A stretch of 64,000 bases of DNA from Bordetella ansorpii (GCF_900078705.1 NZ_FKIF01000006.1:62001-126000); one strand, 5' to 3'; numbered from the stretch's first letter, positions 1 through 8,443 are shown. Translations and numbers: made by a program. The notes: generated by a model not told the origin, from the sequence alone.

Positions 1-410
1 TGGTAGTCGCCCTGCGCATCGCGCACCGCGTCCAGGCCGGTGCCACCCAGGATGTCCGACAGGGCCGAGTGCGGATCGTGGGCGCCTCGCACGCCCGCGC
101 TGCGCCGACCCTGCACCAGTCCGGGCGGACTGGCCAACAGGATGCCCGACTGCCTGGCGTACTGGGCCAGCACGTCGCCCAACGCGCCTGCGGGAATGTC
201 GTAGTGCCTTACCTGGCCCTGCTGCGCGGAATCCTGGCCGGATGCGCCGGCCTGTGCCTGGGCGGCCGGCGGCAGGGTGGCCGCCAGCAGGCCCGCCAGG
301 CATGCCTGGGAGACGGCGGCGGCCGGGCGTGGCAGGACGGCGCGGCGGCGGAGATCGGACAAGAGCGTCCTCGCCGGGAAGCGGACGGGTGGAGACGGGC
401 GCAATGACAT
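1..410 (-). CDS. TonB-dependent (FecA-type) receptor, N-terminal part
   Basis: Read from an ATG at 408-410 leftwards, the protein has an Arg-rich start, a hydrophobic stretch ending PPAAQAQA (a likely signal peptide), and then an STN (secretin/TonB N-terminal) domain with YDIPAGALGDVLAQYA and a following SGILLASPPG segment. STN domains of this kind sit at the front of FecA-like outer-membrane siderophore receptors that signal to FecR. The gene runs off the left edge of the window, so the plug and barrel are not seen. It follows fecI and fecR in the same direction, the usual order of a ferric-siderophore surface-signalling locus. The substrate cannot be told from this fragment. Confidence 0.85.
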   Translation of the reverse strand, partial: MSLRPSPPVRFPARTLLSDLRRRAVLPRPAAAVSQACLAGLLAATLPPAAQAQAGASGQDSAQQGQVRHYDIPAGALGDVLAQYARQSGILLASPPGLVQGRRSAGVRGAHDPHSALSDILGGTGLDAVRDAQGDY

Positions 411-520
411 GCGGGATTCCTTGGTCGTTCGTGGGTCAGGTGATGTCTGTCATCTGCTCATCGAACGACACGGCAAAAAGCGGAACTCCCCGATGCAAAT
501 ATTCTTGGCGCGGAGATCGC

Positions 521-1513
521 CTAGCGGGGCCCGACGCTGACCCACCAAGGCAGGAAACGCCGCACGCGGATGGGCATCACGCCTTCCAACATGCCCAGCA
601 CACGGTCGGGATCGGTCATGGGAAAGCTGCCGAATACCGGCAGGCCCGCCACCTCGGGCGCCACGGCAAGATGGCCGGTCCGGTATCGGCCCAGCTCGCG
701 CAATACCTCGCCCAGCGGCACATCCTGGACCACGTACAGGCCACGAACGGCGGACTCGGCGGCGGGGTCCGCGCGTTGCAGGTCCGAGACGCCATCGCGG
801 GCCATCTCGGCTTGCCACCCGGCCGGGATGACAACGGCCACGCCGCTGGCGGACCTCGCCTGCACGGCGCCCTCGTAGACGGCGATGCGCGTCCACGCCG
901 CTTGCCGCTGCACGATGAAACGCGTGCCCAGGGCACGCAAGCGGCCGTGCAGCGTATCGACCACGAACGGCCTGCAGGCGTCGGCCGCCGTGCTGATCAG
1001 CATCTCGCCGGCCAGCAGATCCAGCCTGCGCAATGCGGGGGTGTAGTCCTCATTGAATGCACTGGCGGTGCCCAGCCAGATGCGCGTGCCATCCGCCAGC
1101 AGAATGTCGCGCACCTCGCCGATGGCTGCGCGATGATCGGCCGACCACGCCAGGACCGAGGCAGGCAGCCAAGCCTGCCGCCAGGCCGCCGCGCCCACCC
1201 ATCCGGCGCCGGCCAGCGCGGCCACGCCCAGCACGAAGCGGCGGCGCGCCGCCTGCGTCGTCGCCGCGCGGTAGGCGCCCACCGCGTCACGCGGCCGGGT
1301 GGTGGACTGGATCGGCTGGAACAGCCGGCCGACCTGCTCGACTTGGCTCCATGCGGCGCGATGCGTATCCGCGCCATCGCGCCAGGCCTGCCAAGCGGCC
1401 CGGTCGGCGGAGGTTGCCTCGCCCGAGCGCAGCAGCGCAAACCATTGGGCCGCCTGCTCCAGCGCCGCTGGCGTGGGCTGGACGACGTCCCCGGAACCTG
1501 CCGCGCCGGTCAC
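521..1513 (-). CDS. fecR: FecR-family anti-sigma/signal transducer
   Basis: A 330-residue inner-membrane regulator that passes a signal from the TonB receptor to the FecI sigma factor. The N-terminal part (about residues 13-60, AAQWFALLRSGEATSADRAA) is the DUF4880 cytoplasmic domain. One membrane segment follows at about 93-112 (FVLGVAALAGAGWVGAAAW). The FecR periplasmic domain comes next (ADGTRIWLGTASAFN, GEMLIST, RFIVQRQAAWTRIAVYEGAV), and the C-terminus has an STN-like stretch (VQDVPLGEVLRELGRY). The chosen start is a GTG that overlaps the fecI stop as GTGA. The longer open frame upstream is only the fecI region read in another frame. It is followed by the receptor gene after about 110 bp. 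Confidence 0.9.
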   Translation of the reverse strand: MTGAAGSGDVVQPTPAALEQAAQWFALLRSGEATSADRAAWQAWRDGADTHRAAWSQVEQVGRLFQPIQSTTRPRDAVGAYRAATTQAARRRFVLGVAALAGAGWVGAAAWRQAWLPASVLAWSADHRAAIGEVRDILLADGTRIWLGTASAFNEDYTPALRRLDLLAGEMLISTAADACRPFVVDTLHGRLRALGTRFIVQRQAAWTRIAVYEGAVQARSASGVAVVIPAGWQAEMARDGVSDLQRADPAAESAVRGLYVVQDVPLGEVLRELGRYRTGHLAVAPEVAGLPVFGSFPMTDPDRVLGMLEGVMPIRVRRFLPWWVSVGPR

Positions 1514-2016
1514 AGCGCGTTCAGGCAATGCAGCATGGCCTGCGCGACGTACTTGCGCACCATGCGGGTCGAGACGCCCAGTTCTTCCGCGACCTCTTTG
1601 TCGGTCATCTCGCATCCGACCGCCAGCACGAACCCGTGCGCCGCCTTGACGGGCAGGCTGCGCAGCAGCCGGTCGATGTCCTGCAAGGCCTGCAGCACGA
1701 TCGCCTGGTGTTCGGCCGATGGCGCCCGCGCTTCCGGCTGGGCGGCCAGGGTATCCAGCCAGGCCTGCTCGATCTGGCGGCGGCGCCACAGATCGACGCA
1801 CAACCCGCCTGCCATGGCGCGCAGGTAGACGCGCGCTTCGGGCAGGCTGCCGAATGCCCTGGGCTTGGCCAGCAATCTCAGGAAGGCATCCTGCGCGAGG
1901 TCCGCGGCGTCGGCCGCATTGCCCAGGCGCCGGCGCAGCCATCCCTGCAACCAGGAGTGATGGTCGCAATAGAGAGTCTCAACATCGGGAGGCGAGGCGT
2001 AGTCCGAAGCGTTCAA
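1510..2016 (-). CDS. fecI: FecI-family ECF sigma factor
   Basis: A 168-residue extracytoplasmic-function sigma factor. Region 2 is visible as NAADAADLAQDAFLRLL and region 4 as EMTDKEVAEELGVSTRMVRK, a typical helix-turn-helix. It should direct RNA polymerase to the promoter of the downstream receptor when FecR signals ligand binding. It is first in a fecI-fecR-receptor unit and overlaps fecR by 4 bp, so the two are probably translationally coupled. A Fur-like operator lies about 55 bp upstream, which fits iron repression. Confidence 0.92.
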   Translation of the reverse strand: MNASDYASPPDVETLYCDHHSWLQGWLRRRLGNAADAADLAQDAFLRLLAKPRAFGSLPEARVYLRAMAGGLCVDLWRRRQIEQAWLDTLAAQPEARAPSAEHQAIVLQALQDIDRLLRSLPVKAAHGFVLAVGCEMTDKEVAEELGVSTRMVRKYVAQAMLHCLNAL

Positions 2017-2068
2017 GGCCGGCAGCCGGCCACGCGCGACGGCACGCGGACTCGGGCGAATCGTTATG

Positions 2069-2087
2069 TAATGAGAACTATTATTTC
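2069..2087. promoter_or_regulatory. Candidate Fur box upstream of fecI
   Basis: The 19 bp TAATGAGAACTATTATTTC resembles the GATAATGATAATCATTATC consensus and is an AT-rich patch in GC-rich surroundings. It lies 53-71 bp upstream of the fecI ATG. Ferric uptake regulator repression of fecI loci is well known; the match here is imperfect and was judged by eye. Confidence 0.5.
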
Positions 2088-2173
2088 TTAAATTCGGACG
2101 GGCTTCAATATCGCGCTCACCCGGGACCGCTTTGCTCGCCTTGCCAGACGCCCGCCCGACGAACGCGTGGAGC

Positions 2174-3250
2174 CTATGCCACCAGCACCGGCTCGCGCTC
2201 CAGCCGCACCCCGTAGCGTTCTTCCACGTCGCGCTGGATGGCCGAGGCCAGGTCCAGGATGTCGTCGGCGCGGGCGCCGCCGCGGTTCACCAGTACCAGC
2301 GCCTGGCGGTCGTGCACGCCAGCCGCGCCCTGCGTCCTGCCCTTCCAGCCGCATTGGTCGATCAGCCAGCCCGCCGCCAGCTTGTAGCGGCCATCGGGCT
2401 GCGCGTACGACACCAGCGTGGGAAAACGCGCCAGCAGGTCTTCGCGCAGGGCAGCGTCGACAATGGGGTTCTTGAAGAAACTGCCGGCGTTGCCGACGAC
2501 GGCGGGGTCGGGCAGCTTGGCGCGGCGGATGCGGCAGACGGCATCGAACACGTCGCGCGCGCGGGGAGGCATGGCGGCCTGGCCGGGGCGGCGCGGACCG
2601 GGATTGAGAACGGGATCGCGGGCCAGGTCGGGATAATCGGCCACGGCATGCCAGGGCCGGGGCAGCGCGAAGCGCACCGACACGATCACCCAGGTGCCCG
2701 GCTCGGCATGCTTGAAGACGCTGTCGCGATAGGCATAGCGGCATTCCCGGGCGCTCATGCGCACCAGGCGGCGTTCGCGCAGGTGCCAGGCCAGCAGGCT
2801 GTCGAAGCGTTGATCGAGCTCGACGCCGTAGGCGCCGATATTCTGCACCGGCGCGGCGCCGACCGTGCCCGGGATCAGCGCCAGGTTCTCCAGGCCGTCC
2901 CAGCCTTGCTCGACGCAATGCGCGACGAAATCATGCCAGACCTCGCCGCCAGCGGCTTCGACGATCCAGGCGTCGGGGCGTTCCTCGATCAGGCGGATGC
3001 CCTTGAGCGCCACGCGTGCGACCAGGCCGGGCACGCGCGAGGGAAGGATGACGTTGCTGCCGCCGCCCAGGATCAGCAGGGAAGGATGCTGGAGGGCCAG
3101 GTCGGACAGCGCCTGCAGTTGCGCGGTGTCGTCCAGGGTGACGCAGGCGGGTGCGTGCGACACCAGGCCGAAGGTGTTGGCGTGAGTGAGATCGCAGGCG
3201 GCGGGCGTCAGCATGGCGCCGGAAACGGCAGGATCGGCGGGCTGGGACAT
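2174..3250 (-). CDS. murB: UDP-N-acetylenolpyruvoylglucosamine reductase
   Basis: A 358-residue cytoplasmic FAD enzyme that reduces UDP-GlcNAc-enolpyruvate to UDP-MurNAc with NADPH, the second committed step of peptidoglycan synthesis. The FAD-binding motif [11 protein letters not shown] is near residue 60, [17 protein letters not shown] lies mid-protein, and the catalytic-serine motif [10 protein letters not shown] and the C-terminal [17 protein letters not shown] are clear. Length fits the type I enzyme of proteobacteria. The start is the ATG at 3248-3250. It is monocistronic here, with an opposite-strand tRNA 300 bp away. Confidence 0.95.
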   Translation of the reverse strand: MSQPADPAVSGAMLTPAACDLTHANTFGLVSHAPACVTLDDTAQLQALSDLALQHPSLLILGGGSNVILPSRVPGLVARVALKGIRLIEERPDAWIVEAAGGEVWHDFVAHCVEQGWDGLENLALIPGTVGAAPVQNIGAYGVELDQRFDSLLAWHLRERRLVRMSARECRYAYRDSVFKHAEPGTWVIVSVRFALPRPWHAVADYPDLARDPVLNPGPRRPGQAAMPPRARDVFDAVCRIRRAKLPDPAVVGNAGSFFKNPIVDAALREDLLARFPTLVSYAQPDGRYKLAAGWLIDQCGWKGRTQGAAGVHDRQALVLVNRGGARADDILDLASAIQRDVEERYGVRLEREPVLVA

Positions 3251-3529
3251 GGCGGGCGGGATGCAGCGTGGGGACTGGGGAGATGATACTTGACGGGGTG
3301 TGGGCAGGCGGATTCGGGAAGGGTTGCACGAGTAAAGAGGTGCTGCGAAGAAAGGGGATTTTCTCCTTGGGGATTCGAACTCCAGAGGGCCTTGGCTGCG
3401 TCTGCGGACTGCGTGGCCCTCTCTCGCCTGGCCACGCTCGGACGCGGCGGCAGGAACGCTTTCAAGCAGGCGGCATCCGCAGGCGCCGGGGAGCGCGCAA
3501 AGGCGACGCGCACGTTCGATTTATCTGTG

Positions 3530-3535
3530 TATAAT
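3530..3535 (+). promoter_or_regulatory. -10 hexamer of the first tRNA-Gly gene
   Basis: A perfect TATAAT lies 11 bp before the mature tRNA 5' end. No convincing -35 was found. The rest of 3251-3546 holds no gene that can be supported. Confidence 0.6.
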
Positions 3536-3546
3536 GCGCCCTCTCT

Positions 3547-3622
3547 GCGGGAGTAGCTCAGTTGGTAGAGCGCAACCTTGCCAAGGTTGAGGTCGCGAGT
3601 TCGAGACTCGTCTCCCGCTCCA
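3547..3622 (+). tRNA. tRNA-Gly(GCC), copy 1
   Basis: A 76-nt gene with CCA encoded. The acceptor stem GCGGGAG pairs with CTCCCGC, the anticodon loop is TTGCCAA (anticodon GCC), and the T loop is TTCGAGA. It is identical over all 76 nt to the copies at 6094 and 24931. Only this copy has no integrase gene downstream, but its trailer closely resembles the one after copy 3. Confidence 0.98.
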
Positions 3623-3664
3623 GTGCATGATCTACAGACCTCCCCGGGTGTCTGTACGTCGTTG

Positions 3665-3690
3665 AAAAAAGGAGCTTCGGCTCCTTTTTT
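3665..3690 (+). terminator. Rho-independent terminator after tRNA-Gly copy 1
   Basis: GGAGC, a TTCG loop and GCTCC, followed by six T, with an A run upstream that could let it work in both directions. It closes the tRNA trailer and faces the clpP-like gene on the other strand. Confidence 0.85.
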
Positions 3691-3780
3691 CATTCCAGCC
3701 AAGGCCAGGGAAATCCACCGGCAGCCAGCGTTTTTGAGGCCAAGAACAAGGCCAAGGAATGCGGGCAGCGCCGGTTCCGA

Positions 3781-4380
3781 TCAGCCCTGCTCCAGTTCCG
3801 TGCGCCGCTCGATGATGCGCGACACCAGGCCATAGGCCACGGCATCCTCGGCGGGCATCCAGTGGTCGCGTTCGATGTCGGCCATGACGCGCTCCAGCGG
3901 CTGCCCGCATTCGCGCGCGATGACGCGGGCGATGCGTTCGCGGGCCTTGACGATCTCGCGGGCCTGGATGGCGATGTCGCTGGCGGGGCCGCCCGCGCCG
4001 CCGCTGGGCTGGTGGATCAGGAAGCGGGTCTGCGGCAGGCAGACACGGCGCTCGCGCGGCACGCCCAGGTACAGATGCGTGGCGGCGCTGCCGACCCAGC
4101 CGGTGCCGATCATGTTGACCGGGGCGCCGATGAAGCGCAGCACGTCGTGGATGGCGTCGCCGGACTCCAGGTGGCCGCCGGGGGACGACACGATCATGTT
4201 GATGGGCGCGCCGGATTCCGCGTCCAGCATCAGCAGGCGCCTCACGGTTTCCGAGGCGCTCGTATCGGTGATGCTGCCGAAGACCAGCACGGTGCGGTTG
4301 CGGAAGGTCTTTTCTTCCAGGAAGGCGCTGTTCGGGGCGGGGACCGGCGCGGCGGCCTGGTCGGGATCGGTGGCGTGCAT
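3781..4380 (-). CDS. ClpP-family serine peptidase
   Basis: A 199-residue protein of the ClpP/crotonase fold. Aligned without gaps to E. coli ClpP from memory, from SPGG onward, Ser98 (in GWVGSAA), His123 (in LIHQPSGG) and Asp172 (in IERDHW) take the triad positions, and CLP and AVAYGLV are also kept. The usual GQAASM sequence around the serine is GWVGSAA here, so it is a divergent paralogue, not the housekeeping ClpP next to clpX. The start was chosen for a strong AAAGGAG Shine-Dalgarno 8 bp upstream. It is divergent from a sigma-factor-like gene only 57 bp away, which suggests shared control. It probably needs a Clp ATPase partner; none is nearby. Confidence 0.85.
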   Translation of the reverse strand: MHATDPDQAAAPVPAPNSAFLEEKTFRNRTVLVFGSITDTSASETVRRLLMLDAESGAPINMIVSSPGGHLESGDAIHDVLRFIGAPVNMIGTGWVGSAATHLYLGVPRERRVCLPQTRFLIHQPSGGAGGPASDIAIQAREIVKARERIARVIARECGQPLERVMADIERDHWMPAEDAVAYGLVSRIIERRTELEQG

Positions 4381-4437
4381 GGCGGAAACTCCTTTCATGT
4401 TAAGTTCCGACCGGTATACGAACGAGCGATCGACAAC

Positions 4438-5298
4438 GTGACATCCGCCCCGCCCCCGCACCCCCTGGCCCACGACGAGCCCCTGCGCAGGCGCCTGATC
4501 GGAATGGCGCGGCGCTGGCTGATGCACGGCGGCCAGGCCGAAGACCTGGTGCAGGACGCCTACTTGCGCACGGCGGACGATGCGTTGCCGCCCACCGAGG
4601 CCGGCCGGCAGGCGTGGCTGGCAACGGTACTGCATCATCTCTGCATCGATTTCCTGCGCCGCCAGGGGCGTTATCGGGAGATCCTCGGGCAAATGGCCGG
4701 CTCGGCGCGCCAGGTCGAAGACGATTGGCCGCAGCGGCTGGCCGACCAGGCGCAGCGCGTGGAAGCCGCCCTGGCGCATCTGGCGCGCACCCTGGCGCCC
4801 GGCGATGCGGCGGCCGTGTTGCTGTACGAGGTTTTCGAATTCACCCATGCGGAACTCGGCGCGCTGGCCGGGCGCAGCGAAGCGGCCTCGCGCCAGTCCC
4901 TGCATCGCCTGCTGAAGCGCCTGCGCGCGGCGCCGCCGCGGGATCCCGGGCAGGCCGAAGACGATCTGGACGAGGACGCGGCCTATCTGTTCGCGCTCTG
5001 CCGCCAGGCTTTGGCCCAACGCGATGCCGGCGGCCTGGTCGCCGTGCTGCGCGCCTGCAGCCCGCAAGCCATGACCGTGGCGGCGAATGCCGTATCGGGC
5101 ATGCGGGAAGGCGATAGGCCGAGCGACGGCTCGCCGTGCCTGCGCGCTCCCAACCTGATGGCGCTGACGGCGATCACGGGCGCGGGCGGCATCGCGGCCG
5201 CCCCGCCCTGGATTGCCGCGCCCGGCGCGGGCATGACCCACCCACCGATGCGCCACGCCACCCCCGCCATCGAAGATGCCGCGCTGGCCGTTTGCTGA
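4438..5298 (+). CDS. ECF-like sigma factor with C-terminal extension
   Basis: A 286-residue protein with sigma region 2 (MHGGQAEDLVQDAYLR, then AWLATVLHHLCIDFLRRQ) and a region 4-like helix-turn-helix (ELGALAGRSEAASRQSLHRL). About 110 further residues follow, as in sigma factors of the ECF41/SigJ type with a fused regulatory tail; the tail lacks clear SnoaL motifs, so the subgroup is uncertain. The chosen start is GTG at 4438 because the longer frame upstream is antisense to the ClpP-like gene; ATG at 4504 is possible. Its divergent position suggests it may control the peptidase. Confidence 0.7.
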   Translation: MTSAPPPHPLAHDEPLRRRLIGMARRWLMHGGQAEDLVQDAYLRTADDALPPTEAGRQAWLATVLHHLCIDFLRRQGRYREILGQMAGSARQVEDDWPQRLADQAQRVEAALAHLARTLAPGDAAAVLLYEVFEFTHAELGALAGRSEAASRQSLHRLLKRLRAAPPRDPGQAEDDLDEDAAYLFALCRQALAQRDAGGLVAVLRACSPQAMTVAANAVSGMREGDRPSDGSPCLRAPNLMALTAITGAGGIAAAPPWIAAPGAGMTHPPMRHATPAIEDAALAVC

Positions 5299-5498
5299 AC
5301 CTGGCGCGCCAGCCCTGTTCCGGCGGGATGCCCGCCTGATCCGGCCACGCGGGCGCTATGTGGGAGTGATGCCGGAGGCGACGGCGAACGCGCAATGCTC
5401 ATGGCGTCGCCGCGGCTCGGCCCACACCTGCCTGCTCGGCACGCGGCCGGACGACACGATGGCCATCGCGCCATCGCCGGAACCGGCAAGCCGCCGGA

Positions 5499-5936
5499 TC
5501 AGCCCCCATCCCGCCACGAGGACAGCCTGCGGCGGTCGCGCTTGGTGGGCCTGCCGTCCGAAATGGTCTGCGCCGGTTCGGGCGCCAGACGGCGCTGCTC
5601 CGCCGCGCGCTGGCGGGTCGCCTGGCTTTCCGGCGTCTCTTCGTATAGCAGCACCGCCACCGAGGCGGGGCCGCGCACGCCGCTGATGGCGCGCACGCGC
5701 ACTTCCATGTCGTGCTCCTGGCGGCGTACCACCAGCACGTCGCCAGGACGCACCTCGCGCGCCGGCTTGGCGCCCTGGCCGTTGACCAGCACGCGTCCTT
5801 TATCCACTTCGTCGGCGGCCAGGCTGCGGGTCTTGTAGAAACGCGCGGCCCACAGCCATTTATCCAGGCGGATCTTGTCTTGGGAAGACGCGCCGTCTTG
5901 CGCGTCACGGGAATGGGCTTTGGACATGCCGGACAT
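5499..5936 (-). CDS. hslR: Hsp15-like S4-domain RNA-binding protein
   Basis: A 145-residue basic protein. An S4 domain begins at IRLDKWLWAARFYKTRSLA and continues with VDKGRVLVNGQGAKPAREVRPGD, matching heat shock protein 15. That protein rescues stalled 50S subunits carrying nascent-chain tRNA. The C-terminal tail is rich in Arg and Lys. ATG at 5936 or 5927 are both possible; neither has a strong ribosome binding site. The 200 bp before it (5299-5498) holds no recognisable gene. Confidence 0.85.
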   Translation of the reverse strand: MSGMSKAHSRDAQDGASSQDKIRLDKWLWAARFYKTRSLAADEVDKGRVLVNGQGAKPAREVRPGDVLVVRRQEHDMEVRVRAISGVRGPASVAVLLYEETPESQATRQRAAEQRRLAPEPAQTISDGRPTKRDRRRLSSWRDGG

Positions 5937-6018
5937 GATACGGCGATCGGCGGACGGCGGGCGAACACATGGCAGTGGCGTCCCCAGCGAGTCGAATCGA
6001 TATTTTTCCCGCGCCCGC

Positions 6019-6046
6019 TTGACAAGCTCGTTACACACGTTATATG
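6019..6046 (+). promoter_or_regulatory. Promoter of tRNA-Gly copy 2
   Basis: TTGACA at 6019-6024 and TATATG at 6041-6046, 16 bp apart, point toward the tRNA 48 bp further on. Confidence 0.65.
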
Positions 6047-6093
6047 ATCTCTTTCTTCGCAAAACGCACGTAATAGCGCACGTACAGCGAAAT

Positions 6094-6169
6094 GCGGGAG
6101 TAGCTCAGTTGGTAGAGCGCAACCTTGCCAAGGTTGAGGTCGCGAGTTCGAGACTCGTCTCCCGCTCCA
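6094..6169 (+). tRNA. tRNA-Gly(GCC), copy 2 (island 1 attachment site)
   Basis: Identical to copy 1 over 76 nt with anticodon GCC. The 3' end is followed by a trailer and a truncated integrase gene, so it marks the left edge of an integrated element. ICEclc-type integrases use the last 18 bp of tRNA-Gly as attachment site. Confidence 0.98.
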
Positions 6170-6225
6170 GAATTTGGATCTTCAGTGTTCCACTGAAAGC
6201 TCAGGAACACTGTAAGTCCTTGATT

Positions 6226-6259
6226 AAAGGGGCGAAATCGAAAGATTCGCCCCTTTTTT
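6226..6259 (+). terminator. Rho-independent terminator after tRNA-Gly copy 2
   Basis: GGGGCGAA at 6229-6236 pairs with TTCGCCCC at 6246-6253, followed by six T. It is preceded by a long hairpin, CAGTGTTC with GAACACTG. Confidence 0.85.
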
Positions 6260-6415
6260 CGTTCTCCTGACGTCTCTCGAAATCCATCAACAGCTCCCCC
6301 TTTCTAGTCCAGAAATTAGTCCAGAAGAATGGGGGACTGTCGCACCGGATTGTTAGAGGCGTGGCGCGGGCGATGAAATGACCATTCGGTTCCTGACGCT
6401 TTCAGGAGCCATACC

Positions 6416-6592
6416 GTGGCACTCTCAGATTTGTCCGTCCGCCAGGCGAAAGCCGCTGACAAGGATTACACCCTCGCTGATACCGACGGCCTCTCCCTGT
6501 GCGTCACAGCGGAGGGCGGGAAATCGTGGCATTTTCGGTATAGCTGGGCAAAGAAGCAGAAGCGGATGTCGCTGTGGGTCCGCGATTACATT
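6416..6592 (+). pseudogene. N-terminal fragment of a P4-type tyrosine integrase
   Basis: The first 60 or so residues (MALSDLSVRQAKAADKDYT, DTDGLSLCVTAEGGKSWHF) match the DUF4102 arm-binding domain of P4/ICE integrases and closely resemble the start of the intact integrase at 25234. Similarity stops after SLWVRDY, and the catalytic domain is missing. The break is where the 3' end of the opposite-strand LysR gene begins, so a deletion or rearrangement joined the two. Confidence 0.85.
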
Positions 6593-7442
6593 CGAGCAAG
6601 ACTGCGGACAACGCCAGTATCTTGGCCTGCGGTGCCTCTTTACGCCATATCAAGCGGGTCTTGGCCCGCCTGAACTTCGGGCTCAGGGGATGAATGCTTA
6701 GCCGGTCCCGTTCGTGATAAGTGTCCATGACGCTGCGCGGGACCAGGGCCACGCCCATCCCCACCGCGACGCATCCCAAGATGAGGTGATAGGAGCCGAC
6801 CTCCACGATGCGCTCTGGCGACACGTGGCCGCGTGCGAACCAATCCTCCAACCTTTTCCGGTGCGGGCATCCGGGATGAAATGCAAGCAGCGTGCGCGAG
6901 GGGACGTCCTTGGCGGACTGAATCGCGGGGTGTTTGGCCTCGGCGACGATGACCAGTTCTTCGTCGTAAATCACCTGTGATTCCAGTCGTCGATCCGACA
7001 CCGGATCAGCGATCAGCGCAGCATCCAACTTCGCCTGCAGCACGTCGTTGATCAGTTCGCGCGGGTCGGCCGAATACAGCTCCAGGGCCACATCAGGATG
7101 GCGCTCATGAAACAGGCCAAGCGGCTCGGGTAGACGCACAGCCGCGGTGCTCTCCATGGCCCCGAGCCGCAACGTGCCAGAAGGCCCATCCGTCTGCACT
7201 GCATGGGCCGCCTCTTTGGCTAAATCCAGCATGCGATCCGCATAGCCGAGCAGAACGCGGCCCGCCGGCGACAGCCGCAGCCGGCGCCCCTCTCGGACAA
7301 ACAGCGACACCCCCAGCTTCTCCTCCAAAGCGCGGATGCGAGCCGTCACGCTCGACTGCGCACGATGCAACGATTCAGCCGCGCGGACAACGCCGCCAGC
7401 TTGAACCACAGTGCGAAAGACATGGAGATCTGAGAGTTCCAT
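6504..7442 (-). CDS. LysR-family regulator of the island 1 operon
   Basis: A 312-residue LTTR with an N-terminal winged helix (ESLHRAQSSVTARIRALEEK) and a substrate-binding domain (HPGCPHRKRLEDWF, VGSYHLILGCVAVGMGVALVP). It is divergent from the oxidoreductase gene at 7565 with a 122-bp intergenic region, the usual layout for an LTTR that controls its neighbour through a small-molecule co-inducer. The last 29 or so residues (from CNRGPTATSA) are encoded antisense to the integrase fragment, so the natural C-terminus was replaced at the island junction. It may still fold, since LTTR tails are tolerant. Confidence 0.85.
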   Translation of the reverse strand: MELSDLHVFRTVVQAGGVVRAAESLHRAQSSVTARIRALEEKLGVSLFVREGRRLRLSPAGRVLLGYADRMLDLAKEAAHAVQTDGPSGTLRLGAMESTAAVRLPEPLGLFHERHPDVALELYSADPRELINDVLQAKLDAALIADPVSDRRLESQVIYDEELVIVAEAKHPAIQSAKDVPSRTLLAFHPGCPHRKRLEDWFARGHVSPERIVEVGSYHLILGCVAVGMGVALVPRSVMDTYHERDRLSIHPLSPKFRRAKTRLIWRKEAPQAKILALSAVLLECNRGPTATSASASLPSYTENATISRPPL

Positions 7443-7564
7443 ATATCGATAAAACCGAATTATTTGTTCTCAATTACCCATTTTATTCGAATCGAAACAC
7501 TGGGTAGAGTCGGTGCATAAACCGTAGCAATCATCAAATCGACCCGTGCAGGAGCGAGACAGTC

Positions 7565-8443
7565 ATGAAGATGGGAATCATAGGCGTAGGCGTGATGGGC
7601 GAGCCGATGGCACGCAACCTCCACACAGCGGGCTTTGCCGTGACGGTCTACAACCGGACAGCCTCGCGCTGTGCACCACTGCGCGAGGCCGGCCTGACCG
7701 TTGCCGCCACCGCGCAGGACGTGATCGACGCCTGCGACGCGATCATTCTGATGCTCCCGGGACACGAGGAGATCGATCAGGTCCTGGGCCGAGACGCCCA
7801 AGGCAAGATCACGGCTGCCGTCGCCGGCAAGACGCTGATCGTCATGGCTACAGTCTCCCCAGCCTACTCGACCACGCTGGGCAACGCGATCAAAGCGGCC
7901 GGCTCACGCTACATCGAAGCACCCGTCTCCGGCTCGCGAAAGCCCGCTGAAACCGGGCAGTTGGTGATTCTGGCTTCAGCCGAGGACGACAGTCACATCG
8001 ACGCGGTGCAGCCTGCCTTCGACGCCCTGGGAAAGAAGACAGTTCGCTGCGGCGCGGTGCCCACCGCCATGCGCATGAAGCTGGCCAACAACCTGCTGCT
8101 CATCGCGAGTTTTGAAGCACTATCGGAAGCGGCCCATTTTGCCCAGCGTATCGGGCTGGATATGCCGTTGTTCTTCGAAATGGTCCAGGCCGGTCCGCTG
8201 GCTAACGACGTCGTGCGGATGAAAGTCCCCAAGCTACTAGCCGACGACTTCGCCGAACAAGCGCCCATTCGCCACGTCTCGAAAGATATCGGCTTGGTCT
8301 GCGCCGAGGCGCAGCGCTGTGAAACATGGCTGCCGATCGCCCAGGCCAACCGCGAGCTTTTCGGGCGGGCGATCCGCCGTGGCCTGGCGAGCGACGACGC
8401 CATTGGGATCATCAAGGTGCTGCGCGAAGGAGTCGATGCATGA
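7565..8443 (+). CDS. NAD(P)-dependent beta-hydroxyacid dehydrogenase family protein
   Basis: A 292-residue cytoplasmic oxidoreductase of the 3-hydroxyisobutyrate / tartronate semialdehyde reductase family. It has an N-terminal Rossmann motif GIIGVGVMGEPMARNL, the substrate-binding motif EAPVSGSRKPAETGQL, and a catalytic Lys in RMKLANNLLL. The family reduces or oxidises beta-hydroxy acids, and some members reduce imines, so the substrate cannot be named. First gene of the island 1 operon. A GGAG Shine-Dalgarno lies close upstream, and its stop overlaps the next start as ATGA. Confidence 0.85.
   Translation: MKMGIIGVGVMGEPMARNLHTAGFAVTVYNRTASRCAPLREAGLTVAATAQDVIDACDAIILMLPGHEEIDQVLGRDAQGKITAAVAGKTLIVMATVSPAYSTTLGNAIKAAGSRYIEAPVSGSRKPAETGQLVILASAEDDSHIDAVQPAFDALGKKTVRCGAVPTAMRMKLANNLLLIASFEALSEAAHFAQRIGLDMPLFFEMVQAGPLANDVVRMKVPKLLADDFAEQAPIRHVSKDIGLVCAEAQRCETWLPIAQANRELFGRAIRRGLASDDAIGIIKVLREGVDA

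Noticed and set aside
242-1828. Long open frame opposite fecR/fecI
   Set aside because: Arg/Gly/Ala-rich shadow of high-GC genes with no motifs; fecI and fecR on the other strand are clear.
3370-3400. tRNA T-arm-like sequence (GGGGATTCGAACTCCAG) on the minus strand
   Set aside because: The stem does not pair properly and no acceptor or anticodon arm can be built around it.
3781-4380. Loss of the catalytic Ser in the ClpP-like protein (Thr in GSAAT)
   Set aside because: An ungapped alignment from SPGG onward puts Ser98, not the Thr, at the catalytic position, so the triad is intact.
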